The notes: generated by a model not told the origin, from the letters alone. A stretch of DNA of 64,000 nt from Planctomycetota bacterium (GCA_022711465.1 JAKLEZ010000022.1:1-64000); one strand, 5' to 3'. Counted from the first letter of the stretch, positions 8,504 to 17,678 are shown. Translations and numbers: made by a program.

Positions 8504-9109
8504 TTACAGGCCGCCGATGAGCTCGCAAAGCTGCTTACCGAGTGCCCCGCTGATTCTGGCCAGCGCCCACACGCTCGCGGCATTCTTGCCCAGCTCGACC
8601 TGGGACAGCTGCGAGGTGGTCAGTTCGGACCGCTCGGACAGCTGCCGCAGGGTGAGGCTCTGCTTGAGGCGTTCCTGGCGAATCCTCTGCCCGATCAAGC
8701 GGTTCAGCTCGTGTTCGTTGGTGTAGATGAGGCCTAGTTCCTGAGCGATCCGTTCGATGGCCGCCAGGAGTTGTTCGGCACTGAAGGGCTTGGTGATGTA
8801 GTCGCGGGCGCCCAGACGCATGGTTTCGGCAGCGCTCTGGACATCCGGGAACGCGGTCATGACCAAGGCGGCCACACGGTCGTCCTCGCCGCGGATCTTC
8901 TCGACCAGCTCGACGCCGTTGACATCGGGCATCTTGATGTCGATGAGGGCGATATCGAACGGCGTCTTGCGCACGGCTTGCAGTGCCTGTCGGGGCTGGG
9001 TGTAGGTCTGGACCTGGTAGTTGTTCTCCTGGAGGATCTTGCCTACGGTTTTGCACACCTGGGGGTCGTCATCGACCACCAGGACTTTGATGTGATGTCG
9101 GACCGCCAT
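8504..9109 (-). CDS. response regulator with XRE-type DNA-binding output domain
   Basis: 201 residues. A CheY-like receiver (1-125) contains the acidic pair Asp13/Asp14, phospho-acceptor Asp57 in LIDIKMPDVNG, Thr85 and Lys107 in ITKPF. The C-terminus (about 143-198) is a Cro/XRE helix-turn-helix: RQERLKQSLTLRQLSERSELTTSQLSQVELGK. The usual OmpR, NarL or NtrC outputs are absent. No kinase gene is adjacent, so the partner is unknown. ATG 9109 is preferred over a TTG two codons upstream because a purine-rich AGGG lies 6 bases before it. The gene precedes rsfS. Confidence 0.88.
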   Translation of the reverse strand: MAVRHHIKVLVVDDDPQVCKTVGKILQENNYQVQTYTQPRQALQAVRKTPFDIALIDIKMPDVNGVELVEKIRGEDDRVAALVMTAFPDVQSAAETMRLGARDYITKPFSAEQLLAAIERIAQELGLIYTNEHELNRLIGQRIRQERLKQSLTLRQLSERSELTTSQLSQVELGKNAASVWALARISGALGKQLCELIGGL

Positions 9110-9562
9110 CGGCAACCCTATCCTTTCTGCTAAAACACAGGTTGAACATCGACGCCATGATTGTATCGCGATTAAAGTGGCAGTGCTAGTGTCGATTCAG
9201 AAAAAGGTGACAAAATGTCCTGATAGGGGTAGTCACGTCCGTTCTGTTTCGGGGTGGTGCGTACCCCATGCCTGCGGGCGGCCTGGAGCAGGGGGCGTCG
9301 GACTGAGGACGGATGGATCGAGCGTCACCTTCTGCGGTGCCGCTTGCCGGTGGCATACCACCTTTCGATGGGGTATTTGCCCTATTCGTGGCCGATCTTG
9401 GGGCTTGTGGGGCGGCTTTATTGTGCCCTTTTCCTGATCGGGTGACTTGCTAGACCCACTTGGTATCCCGTATCATCACCGCGAAATGGGAAGGGCCCCG
9501 CTCGGCAAGGAGGTAGGGGTCTGGACACGATCGGCTAACTCCCTTGTGGAGGACGGACTGGG
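9110..9562. other. 453-base divergent intergenic region
   Basis: It separates the response regulator (minus) from the lipoprotein genes (plus). No open frame shows coding bias. A weak plus-strand promoter-like pair, TTGCTA and TATCAT with an 18-base spacer, lies near 9447-9476, and GGAGG at 9548-9552 serves as ribosome binding site for the next gene. Nothing else is recognisable. Confidence 0.4.
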
Positions 9563-10066
9563 ATGGAGTACCATTGCACAAACGCCGTCCGGCGAGCGGC
9601 CGCGGGTGTCGTGCTCGCGGGAATCGGGCTTCTGCTCGCTCCGGGTTGCGGCGTCATCAACCCGGATCTGCTCGGCACGGTGTTGCCGAATTCGACGATT
9701 GGCATCCCAGCTCCCGAGGGCACCATTGTGATTGCCGTTATGAATCGGTCACCGGCGATTGTGGCCGCCCAGGTCCAGGTCACCAAGCTGAATGGTGGCG
9801 TGGTCGATCTGACCATTCCGGTCCAGCCCTTCGACAGCAGCACCGCTAACCCGGCGGATCGAGCTTTCGCCGTGCAGGATTGCGACATCTACTCGATCAG
9901 GCTGGTTCAGATTCTGGCGGGTCTTCCTACCGGCGGAGCCGTTCAGCAGTTTGCGTCCTCGCTCCCGCCGCTGGTGGATGGCGTCGAGTTGAGCTGTGGC
10001 AAGCTGGTGACGATCACCGTCGTGGGCACACCGCCGAATCTGCAGGCCGCCGTGGAGGTCTATTGA
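9563..10066 (+). CDS. small secreted lipoprotein (family member 1)
   Basis: 167 residues. Signal peptide with lipobox LAPGC (Cys29 would be lipidated), so it should sit on a membrane facing the periplasm. The mature part is predicted to be mostly beta-strand, with IVIAVMNRSP near the start and an ending SCGKLVTITVVG...AAVEVY. Both segments resemble the lipoproteins at 10070, 10695 and 11706, suggesting a diverged family. No enzyme motif is seen. The next gene begins 3 bases after its stop, so they are co-transcribed. Confidence 0.75.
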   Translation: MEYHCTNAVRRAAAGVVLAGIGLLLAPGCGVINPDLLGTVLPNSTIGIPAPEGTIVIAVMNRSPAIVAAQVQVTKLNGGVVDLTIPVQPFDSSTANPADRAFAVQDCDIYSIRLVQILAGLPTGGAVQQFASSLPPLVDGVELSCGKLVTITVVGTPPNLQAAVEVY

Positions 10067-10069
10067 GGT

Positions 10070-10651
10070 ATGAAGGATCATGTTCGACATTACGGATGCC
10101 TGTTGTTCGCCCCGATGGTGCTGGCCCCGCTGTGCGGCTGCCTGAACCCGGAGTTCCTCAACTCTGCGGTAGGGGGTGTCTATTACCCAACGGCGCCGGG
10201 CGACACTCCCTTCGTCATGGTGCGGGTGGTAAACGAGACCACTGCGACACTGGACGTGCCGATCGTGTGGGATGATGGTTCCCTGCCGACCTACAGCTAC
10301 ACGGTCCGCGGTCTGACCCCCGAAGGCCACGACACCGGGACGCTGGTTCAGTGGCCCGTGCTCCGAATTGGCCTGGGAGACCTCGACTTCCCGAATGCGC
10401 CGCTGATCGTGGCCAATTTCCCGGATGGCAGCAGCACGGGGGTGATTTTCGGTCGGTCTGCGCTGCAGGCGGGTGTGGACTACAATGAGGGCGACACGAT
10501 CATCTTCCAGATCGCGGCGGACAGTCGCAGCCCGGCGTATATCCGTGTGGACGCCGGTAAAATCGACGGCAGTTCTCAGCTGGAGACTGGCCTCAGCCGC
10601 GCCGACCCATTTGGGCGATTGTGGTCATTGCTTGCGGCACTGGGATTCTGA
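10070..10651 (+). CDS. small secreted lipoprotein (family member 2)
   Basis: 193 residues with a short signal peptide ending at LCGC (Cys24). The mature region has the family-like segment FVMVRVVNETTATLDVPIVW and later GDTIIFQIAADS, again reading as beta-strands. Begins 3 bases after the preceding lipoprotein gene. The tail (about 180-193) is hydrophobic. Function unknown. Confidence 0.72.
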   Translation: MKDHVRHYGCLLFAPMVLAPLCGCLNPEFLNSAVGGVYYPTAPGDTPFVMVRVVNETTATLDVPIVWDDGSLPTYSYTVRGLTPEGHDTGTLVQWPVLRIGLGDLDFPNAPLIVANFPDGSSTGVIFGRSALQAGVDYNEGDTIIFQIAADSRSPAYIRVDAGKIDGSSQLETGLSRADPFGRLWSLLAALGF

Positions 10652-10694
10652 TGGCCGGTGCGTTTGCCTTCCCGGCCTGTAAAGGAGCCTCTTT

Positions 10695-11414
10695 ATGCGT
10701 CGTCGATGTCTGATCGCCTGCGGGCTGGCGGTGGCGCTAGTGGTACCCGTGCTTATCGGCACGAGTTGCCCCGCGCCCTCTGATCCGTTCTACCTTTCGG
10801 TGACATCGAGCCGTTTGAATGTGGGTACTCAGGTGCCCGATTGCGTCGATGGCTTCGTTTGCCTGTCGGTGGTGAACAGTGCGTGCATCATCGTCGAGTT
10901 TTCCCTGTATGTCCACAACGGCTACGATCTTCAGTTGGACTACTGCACGTGGAATCCGAGTATCGTCGTCGGCGGGACTCCCCAGCGGGCCTCCGAGGAA
11001 TGCCCCGGCTACAACCTCGGCGAGTTCCAGATTTCGCGGGTGGATTTGTTTACGCCCCCCGCGGGCTTGCCCACCAACCTCTATCCGATTCAGGGGAGTG
11101 ACATTCGCACCCTGGCTCCACGCGAGTCCGTTCTGGTACAGATCCAGGATGGAGACATCAAGACTTTCGGCATAGCCCTCGGCCGGGTGGGGACGCTGCC
11201 CGCCGCCCCTGAGATTCGCGATGCGCCTCGCTATCGGTGCACGATGGTTGACCTTGGCACGATTAACGTACCGCGAAGCCCGGAGGACGTTCCCTCCGGT
11301 GAGACGTTCCAGTACACGATCTACGACCAGAGCGACTGCGCCGTTCCCGGTCTGGCTCGCCTGGCGGTTCGTACAGGTACATCCGGCAGCGGCACTTGCC
11401 CGCCGGTTCGCTGA
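10695..11414 (+). CDS. small secreted, cysteine-containing lipoprotein (family member 3)
   Basis: 239 residues. N-terminal MRRRCLIACGLAVALVVPVL is a signal peptide, with a plausible but imperfect lipobox GTSC (Cys25). The mature part has several cysteines (VPDCVDGFVC, SACII, LDYCTW, SEECPGY, YRCTMV, QSDCAVPG, SGTCP), probably forming disulfides outside the cytoplasm. FVCLSVVNSACIIVEFSLYV corresponds to the VRVVN-type segment of the neighbouring lipoproteins. A ribosome binding site AAGGAG lies 8-10 bases before ATG 10695. Last gene of the three-gene plus-strand run. Function unknown. Confidence 0.72.
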   Translation: MRRRCLIACGLAVALVVPVLIGTSCPAPSDPFYLSVTSSRLNVGTQVPDCVDGFVCLSVVNSACIIVEFSLYVHNGYDLQLDYCTWNPSIVVGGTPQRASEECPGYNLGEFQISRVDLFTPPAGLPTNLYPIQGSDIRTLAPRESVLVQIQDGDIKTFGIALGRVGTLPAAPEIRDAPRYRCTMVDLGTINVPRSPEDVPSGETFQYTIYDQSDCAVPGLARLAVRTGTSGSGTCPPVR

Positions 11415-11705
11415 CCTTCTCCGATTCGAGTCTGACTCTCGGGTCTGATGGCGGCATTTGCCGCTGCGGGGGTTTCCTGCGCCTTGCGCCGGCCAGGGGA
11501 GTGCCCAGTGATGGTATGAATCGCGGGGGCCGGCCGCGTTTCAGGACAGATCCCGCCCGCGAGGATCGCCCCGGTGAGCGCGCGGTAGTGTCCGGATCAA
11601 CAGCGGAACGCGCCTGGGCACCAGGATTCGCACCCAGCCACCGGACATCGCGTTTGGACGGTCGAGGACTGGGCGGCGGCTCCAGGTGGCCAGCGTCGCT
11701 GCCGG

Positions 11706-12182
11706 TCAGTAGACGCCTGCGGTGATTTGTGTCCCCTCGAACTGGAAGAGGAGGATGTTGCCGCACTCGAAGTCATCACCGAGCTCGAAGGTGTACTCGA
11801 GGCGGCCGGTGAAGTCGATGCCGCCCACAAAACCGCCGGTCGTCGGGTCGAGAAGGGACTGACTGACCGGTTCGATCTTGGTGGGACAAGGATTGCAGAA
11901 CTCCTCGCAGAGCTTCTGCTCCTTTGTGCAGGTGATGGTTTGAGATACGCCGTCGACCAGATACTCGAACATGCTGTCGTATCCGGATTCGTTGATGACC
12001 CGGATGGTGACCGTCGCGGGGTCGAGTTGCGGAAGCGGCTCGCCACCGGCGATGTTGTTGATGAACTCGTCGAACTCGTCATCGCTGCTGCTGTAGCAAC
12101 CTGCCGCCATGGGCAGAGCCAAGGCCAGGATCGCGGGAACGACTATCCGACGCACGAACTTGTTCAACCGGGGCAGTACCAT
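11706..12182 (-). CDS. small secreted lipoprotein (family member 4)
   Basis: 158 residues from ATG 12182; the signal peptide ends in the lipobox MAAGC (Cys29). The mature part starts acidic (SSSDDEFDEF), then VTIRVINESGYDSMFEYLVDG, a cysteine cluster CTKEQKLCEEFCNPCP, and the ending ECGNILLFQFEG...AGVY, which parallels the end of the protein at 9563. It is convergent with that cluster. The frame is open to 12275, but the extra residues do not look like a signal peptide. Function unknown. Confidence 0.72.
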   Translation of the reverse strand: MVLPRLNKFVRRIVVPAILALALPMAAGCYSSSDDEFDEFINNIAGGEPLPQLDPATVTIRVINESGYDSMFEYLVDGVSQTITCTKEQKLCEEFCNPCPTKIEPVSQSLLDPTTGGFVGGIDFTGRLEYTFELGDDFECGNILLFQFEGTQITAGVY

Positions 12183-12344
12183 GGTTTCGAGCTTACCTTT
12201 CAACAGGACCCTTGGCGCCGATCCTCCGTAAGTCTCGGACGCGGTGATTTTAACGGGACCGGATGTCCAGGGCAACGGGTCCGGCGACGCGCCCTTCCGG
12301 GGCGGGGAGACCGGCCGACGGGGCCGTTCGTTCCGCCGGCCGGA

Positions 12345-13106
12345 TCATCCCTCCCGCTGGCCCAGGAAGCGGAGTAGCCCGTCCAGGATCGTCACCGGGT
12401 GGGGTGGGCAGCCGGGAATGAACAGGTCGATCGGAAGCAGCCCGGCGGCGCCGTTGGAGCTCTCGGGTCGATCGACATAAGGCCCCCCGGAGATGGCGCA
12501 GGCTCCGACGGCGATGACGAACTTGGGTGCCGGTGTTGCCTCGTACGTCTTGAGGACAGCGGTTTTCATGTTCTCCGTGACCGGCCCGGTAATGACCAGC
12601 CCGTCGGCGTGCCGGGGCGAGGCCACGAATTGGATGCCGAAGCGGCCCAGGTCGAAAACCACGGTATTGAGCACGTTGAGATCGGCCTCACAAGCGTTAC
12701 ATCCCCCTGCGCTCACCTGGCGGAGTCTGAGTGACCGCCCGAAGAGCCGCCGGACCTGCTCGCCCAGGGCCTCCGCCGGTTTGAACGTCCTCCCGGCCAG
12801 GATCAAGTCTTCCCGGCGCCGAGTGGCCAAGCTGTAATCGCGGCCGAAGGTCACGGCGCCGGTCGGGCAGGCCTGCGTGCACTCGGTGCAGAACAGGCAC
12901 CGTCCCATGTCCAGTTCCGGGCCGGTCGAGCCGACTCGGATTGCCCCAGTGGGGCAGGATCGGACACAGGCGTCACAGGGCGATGGGCATTTGGCGGCGT
13001 TCAATTCGGGGCGTCCTCGAAAACGATCCGGCAGGACCGGTTCGGCGCGGGGGAAGGCGACCGTCCGGTGCCCCTGTTTCAGTCGTGCGATGAGGGCTTT
13101 GATCAT
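12345..13106 (-). CDS. Ehr complex: fused ferredoxin and NuoB-like iron-sulfur subunit
   Basis: 253 residues joining two proteins that are usually separate. Residues 40-80 hold two ferredoxin-type [4Fe-4S] motifs (Cys40, 44, 47, 51 and Cys70, 73, 76, 80), as in HyfH/NuoI. Residues 130-253 are a HyfI/NuoB-like small subunit with its own cluster ligands (Cys136 and Cys139 in GGCNACE, Cys203 in GACAISGG, Cys233 in IPGCPPHP). It would carry electrons to or from the peripheral arm on the cytoplasmic face. It is the last gene of the minus-strand operon, 8 bases after the large subunit. All cluster ligands are intact although the partner large subunit lacks its metal site. Confidence 0.9.
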   Translation of the reverse strand: MIKALIARLKQGHRTVAFPRAEPVLPDRFRGRPELNAAKCPSPCDACVRSCPTGAIRVGSTGPELDMGRCLFCTECTQACPTGAVTFGRDYSLATRRREDLILAGRTFKPAEALGEQVRRLFGRSLRLRQVSAGGCNACEADLNVLNTVVFDLGRFGIQFVASPRHADGLVITGPVTENMKTAVLKTYEATPAPKFVIAVGACAISGGPYVDRPESSNGAAGLLPIDLFIPGCPPHPVTILDGLLRFLGQREG

Positions 13107-13114
13107 CAGTGCCT

Positions 13115-14638
13115 CTACAGATCATGTCCGCAGTAGGACAGGTTGAAGCTCTTGTTGCACAGCGGGAAATCCGAAACCTGCTGATTTCGCAGGGCCATCG
13201 CCAAACCGAACCAGTTGTGGAAGGACGGGTCGACGACTTTGTAGCCTGCGAGTCGGCCCTGCGAGTCGGTGATGGCCGCGTGGCAGATTTCCCCGCGCCA
13301 TCCCTCGGTTAGCGTGACGGTAAGCGATGAGGGAGTCAGCGGGCCGATCTGGCGGCGGATCGCGCTTTCCGGCAGGGCTTTGAGTTGGCCGAGCAGGAAG
13401 CCCAGTGACCGTTGGATCTCCAGCCACCGGACGAAGGCCCGGCCGAACACGTCGCCGCTCTCGGCGGTCGAGATGGGAATCTGGGCAAATCGGAAGATGC
13501 CACTGGGGAGTTCCTGCCGCACGTCGCGTTCGAGTCCGCAGGCCCGCGCCGCTACGCCGACCAAGCCGAGCTCCTCGGCCGCGAGGCGCGACACGGTTCC
13601 GGTTTCCTGGAATCGGCTCATGACCGAAGGGGTCTCCCAAAGCAGATCGACGGCATTGGCCAGGTCTTCCATGGCCGCCTCCAGCCGCTCGACCAGTTGA
13701 TTTGCCCGGGGCTGGTCCAGGTCGAAGAGCACGCCACCCGGCCGGACGACACCGCGTCCGAATCGACTGCCGCAGATCAGGGCGGTCATGTTCAGGAAAT
13801 CGCCGCGGATACGGCCGCAGTACGATGCCGTCGGGAGGTAGCCGACGTCACCGGCCAGGGCCCCCAGATCGCCGGTATGGTTAGCCAGACGTTCCAGTTC
13901 GAGGGCGATACCGCGGATGGCCTGGGCTCGCGCGGGGACCTGGCAGCCGGCCAGGGCCTCGATCGCCTCGCAGCCCGCGCTGGCGTGGCCGATTGAGGTA
14001 TCCCCTGCCAGCGTCTCCAGGAATGGCATGGTTCGTGGTCCCGGCCCGCCGATCAGGCCCTGTTCCACGCCCCGGTGCTGGTAGCCCAGCGAGATCTCGA
14101 GGTGATGGACGGTTTCCCCATGACACTGGAAGCGGAAGTGGCCGGGCTCGATGATTCCGGCGTGGACCGGGCCGACCGCGACCTCGTGGACCTCCTCGCC
14201 GCTGACCTGGAAGTACCCAGTGACGCACGGCTCGATGGTGGCATTGGCTGGCCGGTTCCAGGCATCGTGGCTTGGACACCGAGAGGCGTGGAACCGGATC
14301 GGCTTGAGCCAGGGGTGTCCCTCGGGTCTGAGGCCCCATTGTTCGGCGATTTCGCGTTCAAACCAGTGGGCGGACGGGCAGTCGGGTGTCAGGGCCGGGT
14401 AGCTGGCGGTCGCGTCGGCCGACGATACTTCGAGCACGCCCATGTCGCCCTGGGCGATGATCGCGTAGAGTCGAACGGATTCGCCGGGCAAGGGATGGCC
14501 AAAGAAGGCCGCCAGACGCCCATCACGGGCAATTCCGCTGATGACCGTGTCGCGGAACTCGGTCATGCTGAGGACCGGCACCGCGCCGAGATCGGCCACT
14601 TCGCCGTTGCCTAAGGTGAGGTACGTCGCGCCCGCCAT
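13115..14638 (-). CDS. Ehr complex: NuoC-NuoD/HyfG-like large subunit without Ni-Fe ligands
   Basis: 507 residues: NuoC-like N-terminal domain (about 1-125) fused to a NuoD/[NiFe]-hydrogenase large-subunit fold (about 145-507). In true group-4 hydrogenases the first metal motif is CGxC...H and the second DPCxxC. Here these positions read LAGDTSIGH (211-219) and VDPSFHNW (469-476), so all four cysteines are missing, while fold markers such as GCEAIEAL and the ending DFPLCNKSFNLSY remain. A [NiFe] centre is therefore not expected. ATG 14638 overlaps the preceding stop (TGATG) and has GGGAGG 6 bases upstream. Closest known type: Ehr (energy-converting hydrogenase related) complexes. Confidence 0.9.
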   Translation of the reverse strand: MAGATYLTLGNGEVADLGAVPVLSMTEFRDTVISGIARDGRLAAFFGHPLPGESVRLYAIIAQGDMGVLEVSSADATASYPALTPDCPSAHWFEREIAEQWGLRPEGHPWLKPIRFHASRCPSHDAWNRPANATIEPCVTGYFQVSGEEVHEVAVGPVHAGIIEPGHFRFQCHGETVHHLEISLGYQHRGVEQGLIGGPGPRTMPFLETLAGDTSIGHASAGCEAIEALAGCQVPARAQAIRGIALELERLANHTGDLGALAGDVGYLPTASYCGRIRGDFLNMTALICGSRFGRGVVRPGGVLFDLDQPRANQLVERLEAAMEDLANAVDLLWETPSVMSRFQETGTVSRLAAEELGLVGVAARACGLERDVRQELPSGIFRFAQIPISTAESGDVFGRAFVRWLEIQRSLGFLLGQLKALPESAIRRQIGPLTPSSLTVTLTEGWRGEICHAAITDSQGRLAGYKVVDPSFHNWFGLAMALRNQQVSDFPLCNKSFNLSYCGHDL

Positions 14639-16113
14639 CATGATCCTCCCAGGGCCTGTGCTGCCTGATGGAGTAGTTGACTTAGCCATGCAGGGACGTG
14701 AACGCCAAGCATCAGCACCACGAGTGCGAGAGTGACGGGCGGCAGGGTCGATGACCAGGACTCGGTCGTTTCCTTGCGCTTGAACGGTCCCGACGCCTCG
14801 CCCTGGGCCATTTTGAGGAAGACCGAGGCCATGCCGACGAAGATGACGGCCAGCAGGGCCAGGTACAGTGCTGCAACGCCGGGGCGGCCCTGGTCCAGTG
14901 CCGCCTTCAGGACGGTGAACTCGCTGAGGAAGATGCCGAAGGGAGGTGACCCGGTGATGGCCAGGAAACCCGTGACCCAGAGCAGTCCGGAGACAGGGAG
15001 TACGCGGAGCACGCCACGGACGTCCCCGCTGGACTTCGTGCCGTACACCGCGAGGATGTTGCCCGCCACGAGGAAGAGCATGGCCTTGGTCAACGAGTGG
15101 TTGACCGCATGGAGCATGGCTCCAAACGCACCCGCTCCACCGAGGCCGACGCCCAGGGCCAGGATTCCCACGTGCTCCACGCTGGAGTAGGCCAGCATGC
15201 GTTTGTAGTCGGCTTGCCCGACGATGAACACTGCCGCTACTGCGATGGATACGAGTCCGAGGAGGAGAAGAAGGTCCTGCCCGAACGCGGCGCAGCCGGC
15301 CGCGGAGAGCACCTGCTGGGCCCGGAGGATGCTGAGGAACGCACAGTTGAGCAGGGCGCCGGACAGAAGGGCCGAGACGACCGAAGGTGACTCGCTATGG
15401 GCGTCGGGCAGCCAGGTGTGCAGCGGGGCGAGGCCCATCTTGGTTCCGTATCCCACGATCAGGAACACGAAGGCTGCCCTGAGCCACGCGCCGTGAAGCG
15501 AATCCCCGTGGCCCATGAGGTTCTGGACCACAAGCGGCATGGTGCTTCCGTCCGGGGTGGCGGCGGCCACGGCCAGGAAGAAATTGCCCAGCAAGGCAAG
15601 GGCAATGCCGACCGAGCAGATCAGCAGGTACTTCCATGTCGCCTCGAGTGACCGATGATGGCGGTGGAAGTAGATCAGCGGGGCGCTGGCCAGTGTGGTG
15701 GCCTCGACCGCGACCCAGATCAGCCCGAAATGGGCGCTCACGCACACCAGCGACATCATGCCCAGGAATACCAGCAGGCAGCCGGTGAAGACGGCCTCCG
15801 GAGCGTTGGAGATCAGGAAGCCCTCCTCGATGTCGTGATGCGATCCGCGCGGTTCGCGACCCAGGTAGCCCAGACAGTAGACGGCCGTGACCAGGAAAAG
15901 CAGGCTGGTGATGCTCAGGAACAGCAGGCCGAGGGCATCCAGGGCTAACCATGCCTCGGCATGAACCTCTTCCTTGACCCACCAGGCTGCCGTCGTCAGG
16001 ATCGTGTGACCGATGGCCGTGGTCATCAGCAGGGTCCGACGAGTGGTGTCGGATCGGATGAAGAAGGCGGTCAGACCGGCCAAGGATGGAATGAGAAACA
16101 GCGCCGCGATCAT
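14638..16113 (-). CDS. Ehr complex: HyfF/NuoN-like antiporter-type membrane subunit
   Basis: 491 residues, almost entirely transmembrane helices, belonging to the proton-translocating NuoL/M/N (Mrp-antiporter) superfamily. The conserved acidic residue of the channel is seen in LIWVAVEATTLASAPL, and the lysine/histidine-rich helices in MGLAPLHTWLPDAHSESPS and MLAYSSVEHVGIL. Part of the membrane arm that would move protons or sodium. ATG 16113 is 4 bases past the preceding stop; an upstream extension to 16221 is a shadow of the HyfE-like gene. Confidence 0.88.
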   Translation of the reverse strand: MIAALFLIPSLAGLTAFFIRSDTTRRTLLMTTAIGHTILTTAAWWVKEEVHAEAWLALDALGLLFLSITSLLFLVTAVYCLGYLGREPRGSHHDIEEGFLISNAPEAVFTGCLLVFLGMMSLVCVSAHFGLIWVAVEATTLASAPLIYFHRHHRSLEATWKYLLICSVGIALALLGNFFLAVAAATPDGSTMPLVVQNLMGHGDSLHGAWLRAAFVFLIVGYGTKMGLAPLHTWLPDAHSESPSVVSALLSGALLNCAFLSILRAQQVLSAAGCAAFGQDLLLLLGLVSIAVAAVFIVGQADYKRMLAYSSVEHVGILALGVGLGGAGAFGAMLHAVNHSLTKAMLFLVAGNILAVYGTKSSGDVRGVLRVLPVSGLLWVTGFLAITGSPPFGIFLSEFTVLKAALDQGRPGVAALYLALLAVIFVGMASVFLKMAQGEASGPFKRKETTESWSSTLPPVTLALVVLMLGVHVPAWLSQLLHQAAQALGGS

Positions 16114-16117
16114 GAGG

Positions 16118-16762
16118 TCATTCCTTGAGCGTGGACAGGCGGTCGGTATCGATGTGATCGAACTCCCGGCTGATGTGGAAGATCGCGATGCCCATGACGA
16201 ACACCGCCACGAAGATGTCAAGCAGAACGCCCAAGTCGATCAGGATCGTTGCCTCCTTGACCAGTGCAATACCAAAGATGTAGATACCGTTTTCGAGTCC
16301 CAGGTACCCGAGCACCTGGGTCACAGCTTTCTTTCGGCTGACGATTAGGAACAATCCGATCAGGATGGCGTGAAACGCGACGGGGACGACGAGGGGCGAA
16401 ACCGTCGGGTCGATGGCGGGCAGGCGCGATCCCAGCCAGATTGCCGCCGGCAGCCCGAGCGTGCCGATCAGCAGCGACATGGTGAATCCGATGAAGGGCT
16501 CGACTTCGCGGCGGACGTTGGCCTCGCGCACGCCTCGGAGGAGCAGTCGCGGGAAGACCAGTCCCTTGATGACTATCACTCCCACGACCAGGATGAGGAT
16601 GTGCGCCGAGACGGCATCGTGTCGTACGCCGATGGTGACGAAGCCCAGCATCACCCCCTGGATCGCCATGACGCGGATGCAGGTTCCCAGCGAACTCAGG
16701 CCGGTCATGGCCAGGTTGGTCAGAGCGATCAGGATCAGCAACAGATCAGTCCAGGCTGCCAC
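16118..16762 (-). CDS. Ehr complex: HyfE-like membrane subunit
   Basis: 214 residues with about seven hydrophobic helices. Resembles hydrogenase-4 component E, whose C-terminal part corresponds to the small complex I subunit NuoK. LGYLGLENGIYIFGIAL and the glutamate in it match the conserved segment of that helix bundle. Forms part of the membrane arm, between the HyfC-like and HyfF-like genes. Starts 4 bases after the preceding stop. Confidence 0.85.
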   Translation of the reverse strand: MAAWTDLLLILIALTNLAMTGLSSLGTCIRVMAIQGVMLGFVTIGVRHDAVSAHILILVVGVIVIKGLVFPRLLLRGVREANVRREVEPFIGFTMSLLIGTLGLPAAIWLGSRLPAIDPTVSPLVVPVAFHAILIGLFLIVSRKKAVTQVLGYLGLENGIYIFGIALVKEATILIDLGVLLDIFVAVFVMGIAIFHISREFDHIDTDRLSTLKE

Positions 16763-16766
16763 TATC

Positions 16767-17678
16767 TCACCTCAATACCAGAACGAGGGCGAATACGGCC
16801 AGTGCCCCGCCCCCCACGAGCATCTGCGGCACACGAAGCAGACGCAGCCTGGCCATCGTGGACTCGATGATCCCGGTGAGCACGGCCAGGATGAACATGC
16901 CTAACAGGAAGACTGGAGTGTCCAGCCACACGTGTTCGCTTCGCACCGGCGTCATCAGTCCTACGAGCAGCGAGCCGAGCACCCACAACTTCACCGAGGC
17001 TCCGTAAACGATGAAGGCAAGATCCGGCCCGCTGTTGTCCAGCACCATGACCTCGTGGATCATGGTTAGTTCCAGGTGGGTATTCGGATCGTCCACCGGG
17101 ATGCGAGCGTTTTCTGCGAGGAAGACGGCCAGCAGGGCAGCGATCACCATCGCCAGCGACGCTCCGGCCTGTGCCCAGACGGTTGCCGTGATGCCCGCGT
17201 AGATCTCAGAGAGCGAGGCGCTGCCGGTTTCGCGAGCGAGGGCGGCCAGGGCGAGCAAGAGCACGGGCTCGGCCAAGGCGGAGAACTGCACCTCCCGGCT
17301 GGCTCCCATGCCCTCGAAGCTGGATCCGGTATCCAGCGCTCCGATCACGATGAAGAACCGCGCCAGTCCCAGCAGATAGGCCAACAGCACCAGATCGCCG
17401 GGGAACGCCACGAGGGCCGCGGTGCTGCCCAGAGGTAACAGCAGGACAGTCACGAGAATCGCCGCGAGGGTGACGGGAGGTGCCGCTCTGAAGACCCAGG
17501 TGGTCGTCTTGCTGTAGACCGCGCCTTTGGCCAGGAGCTTCCGCAGGTCGCGGTAGGTCTGAAAGACCGAAGGTCCGCTGCGGCCGGCAACGCAGGCTTT
17601 GACCCGGTTGATGACCCCGAGCATGAGCGGGGCCAAGGTGAGAGCCAGCAGCGGGTGGATCACGGAGGCGAGGTCCAT
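16767..17678 (-). CDS. Ehr complex: HyfC/NuoH-like membrane subunit
   Basis: 303 residues, about eight transmembrane helices. It carries the signature of the NuoH/HycD/EchB family, the subunit joining the peripheral arm to the membrane arm: RIPVDDPNTHLELTMIHE near residue 195-215, and GPSVFQTYRDLRKLL near residue 35-50. Acidic residues of the quinone-channel analogue are retained. It begins 3 bases after the preceding gene's stop. Confidence 0.88.
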   Translation of the reverse strand: MDLASVIHPLLALTLAPLMLGVINRVKACVAGRSGPSVFQTYRDLRKLLAKGAVYSKTTTWVFRAAPPVTLAAILVTVLLLPLGSTAALVAFPGDLVLLAYLLGLARFFIVIGALDTGSSFEGMGASREVQFSALAEPVLLLALAALARETGSASLSEIYAGITATVWAQAGASLAMVIAALLAVFLAENARIPVDDPNTHLELTMIHEVMVLDNSGPDLAFIVYGASVKLWVLGSLLVGLMTPVRSEHVWLDTPVFLLGMFILAVLTGIIESTMARLRLLRVPQMLVGGGALAVFALVLVLR

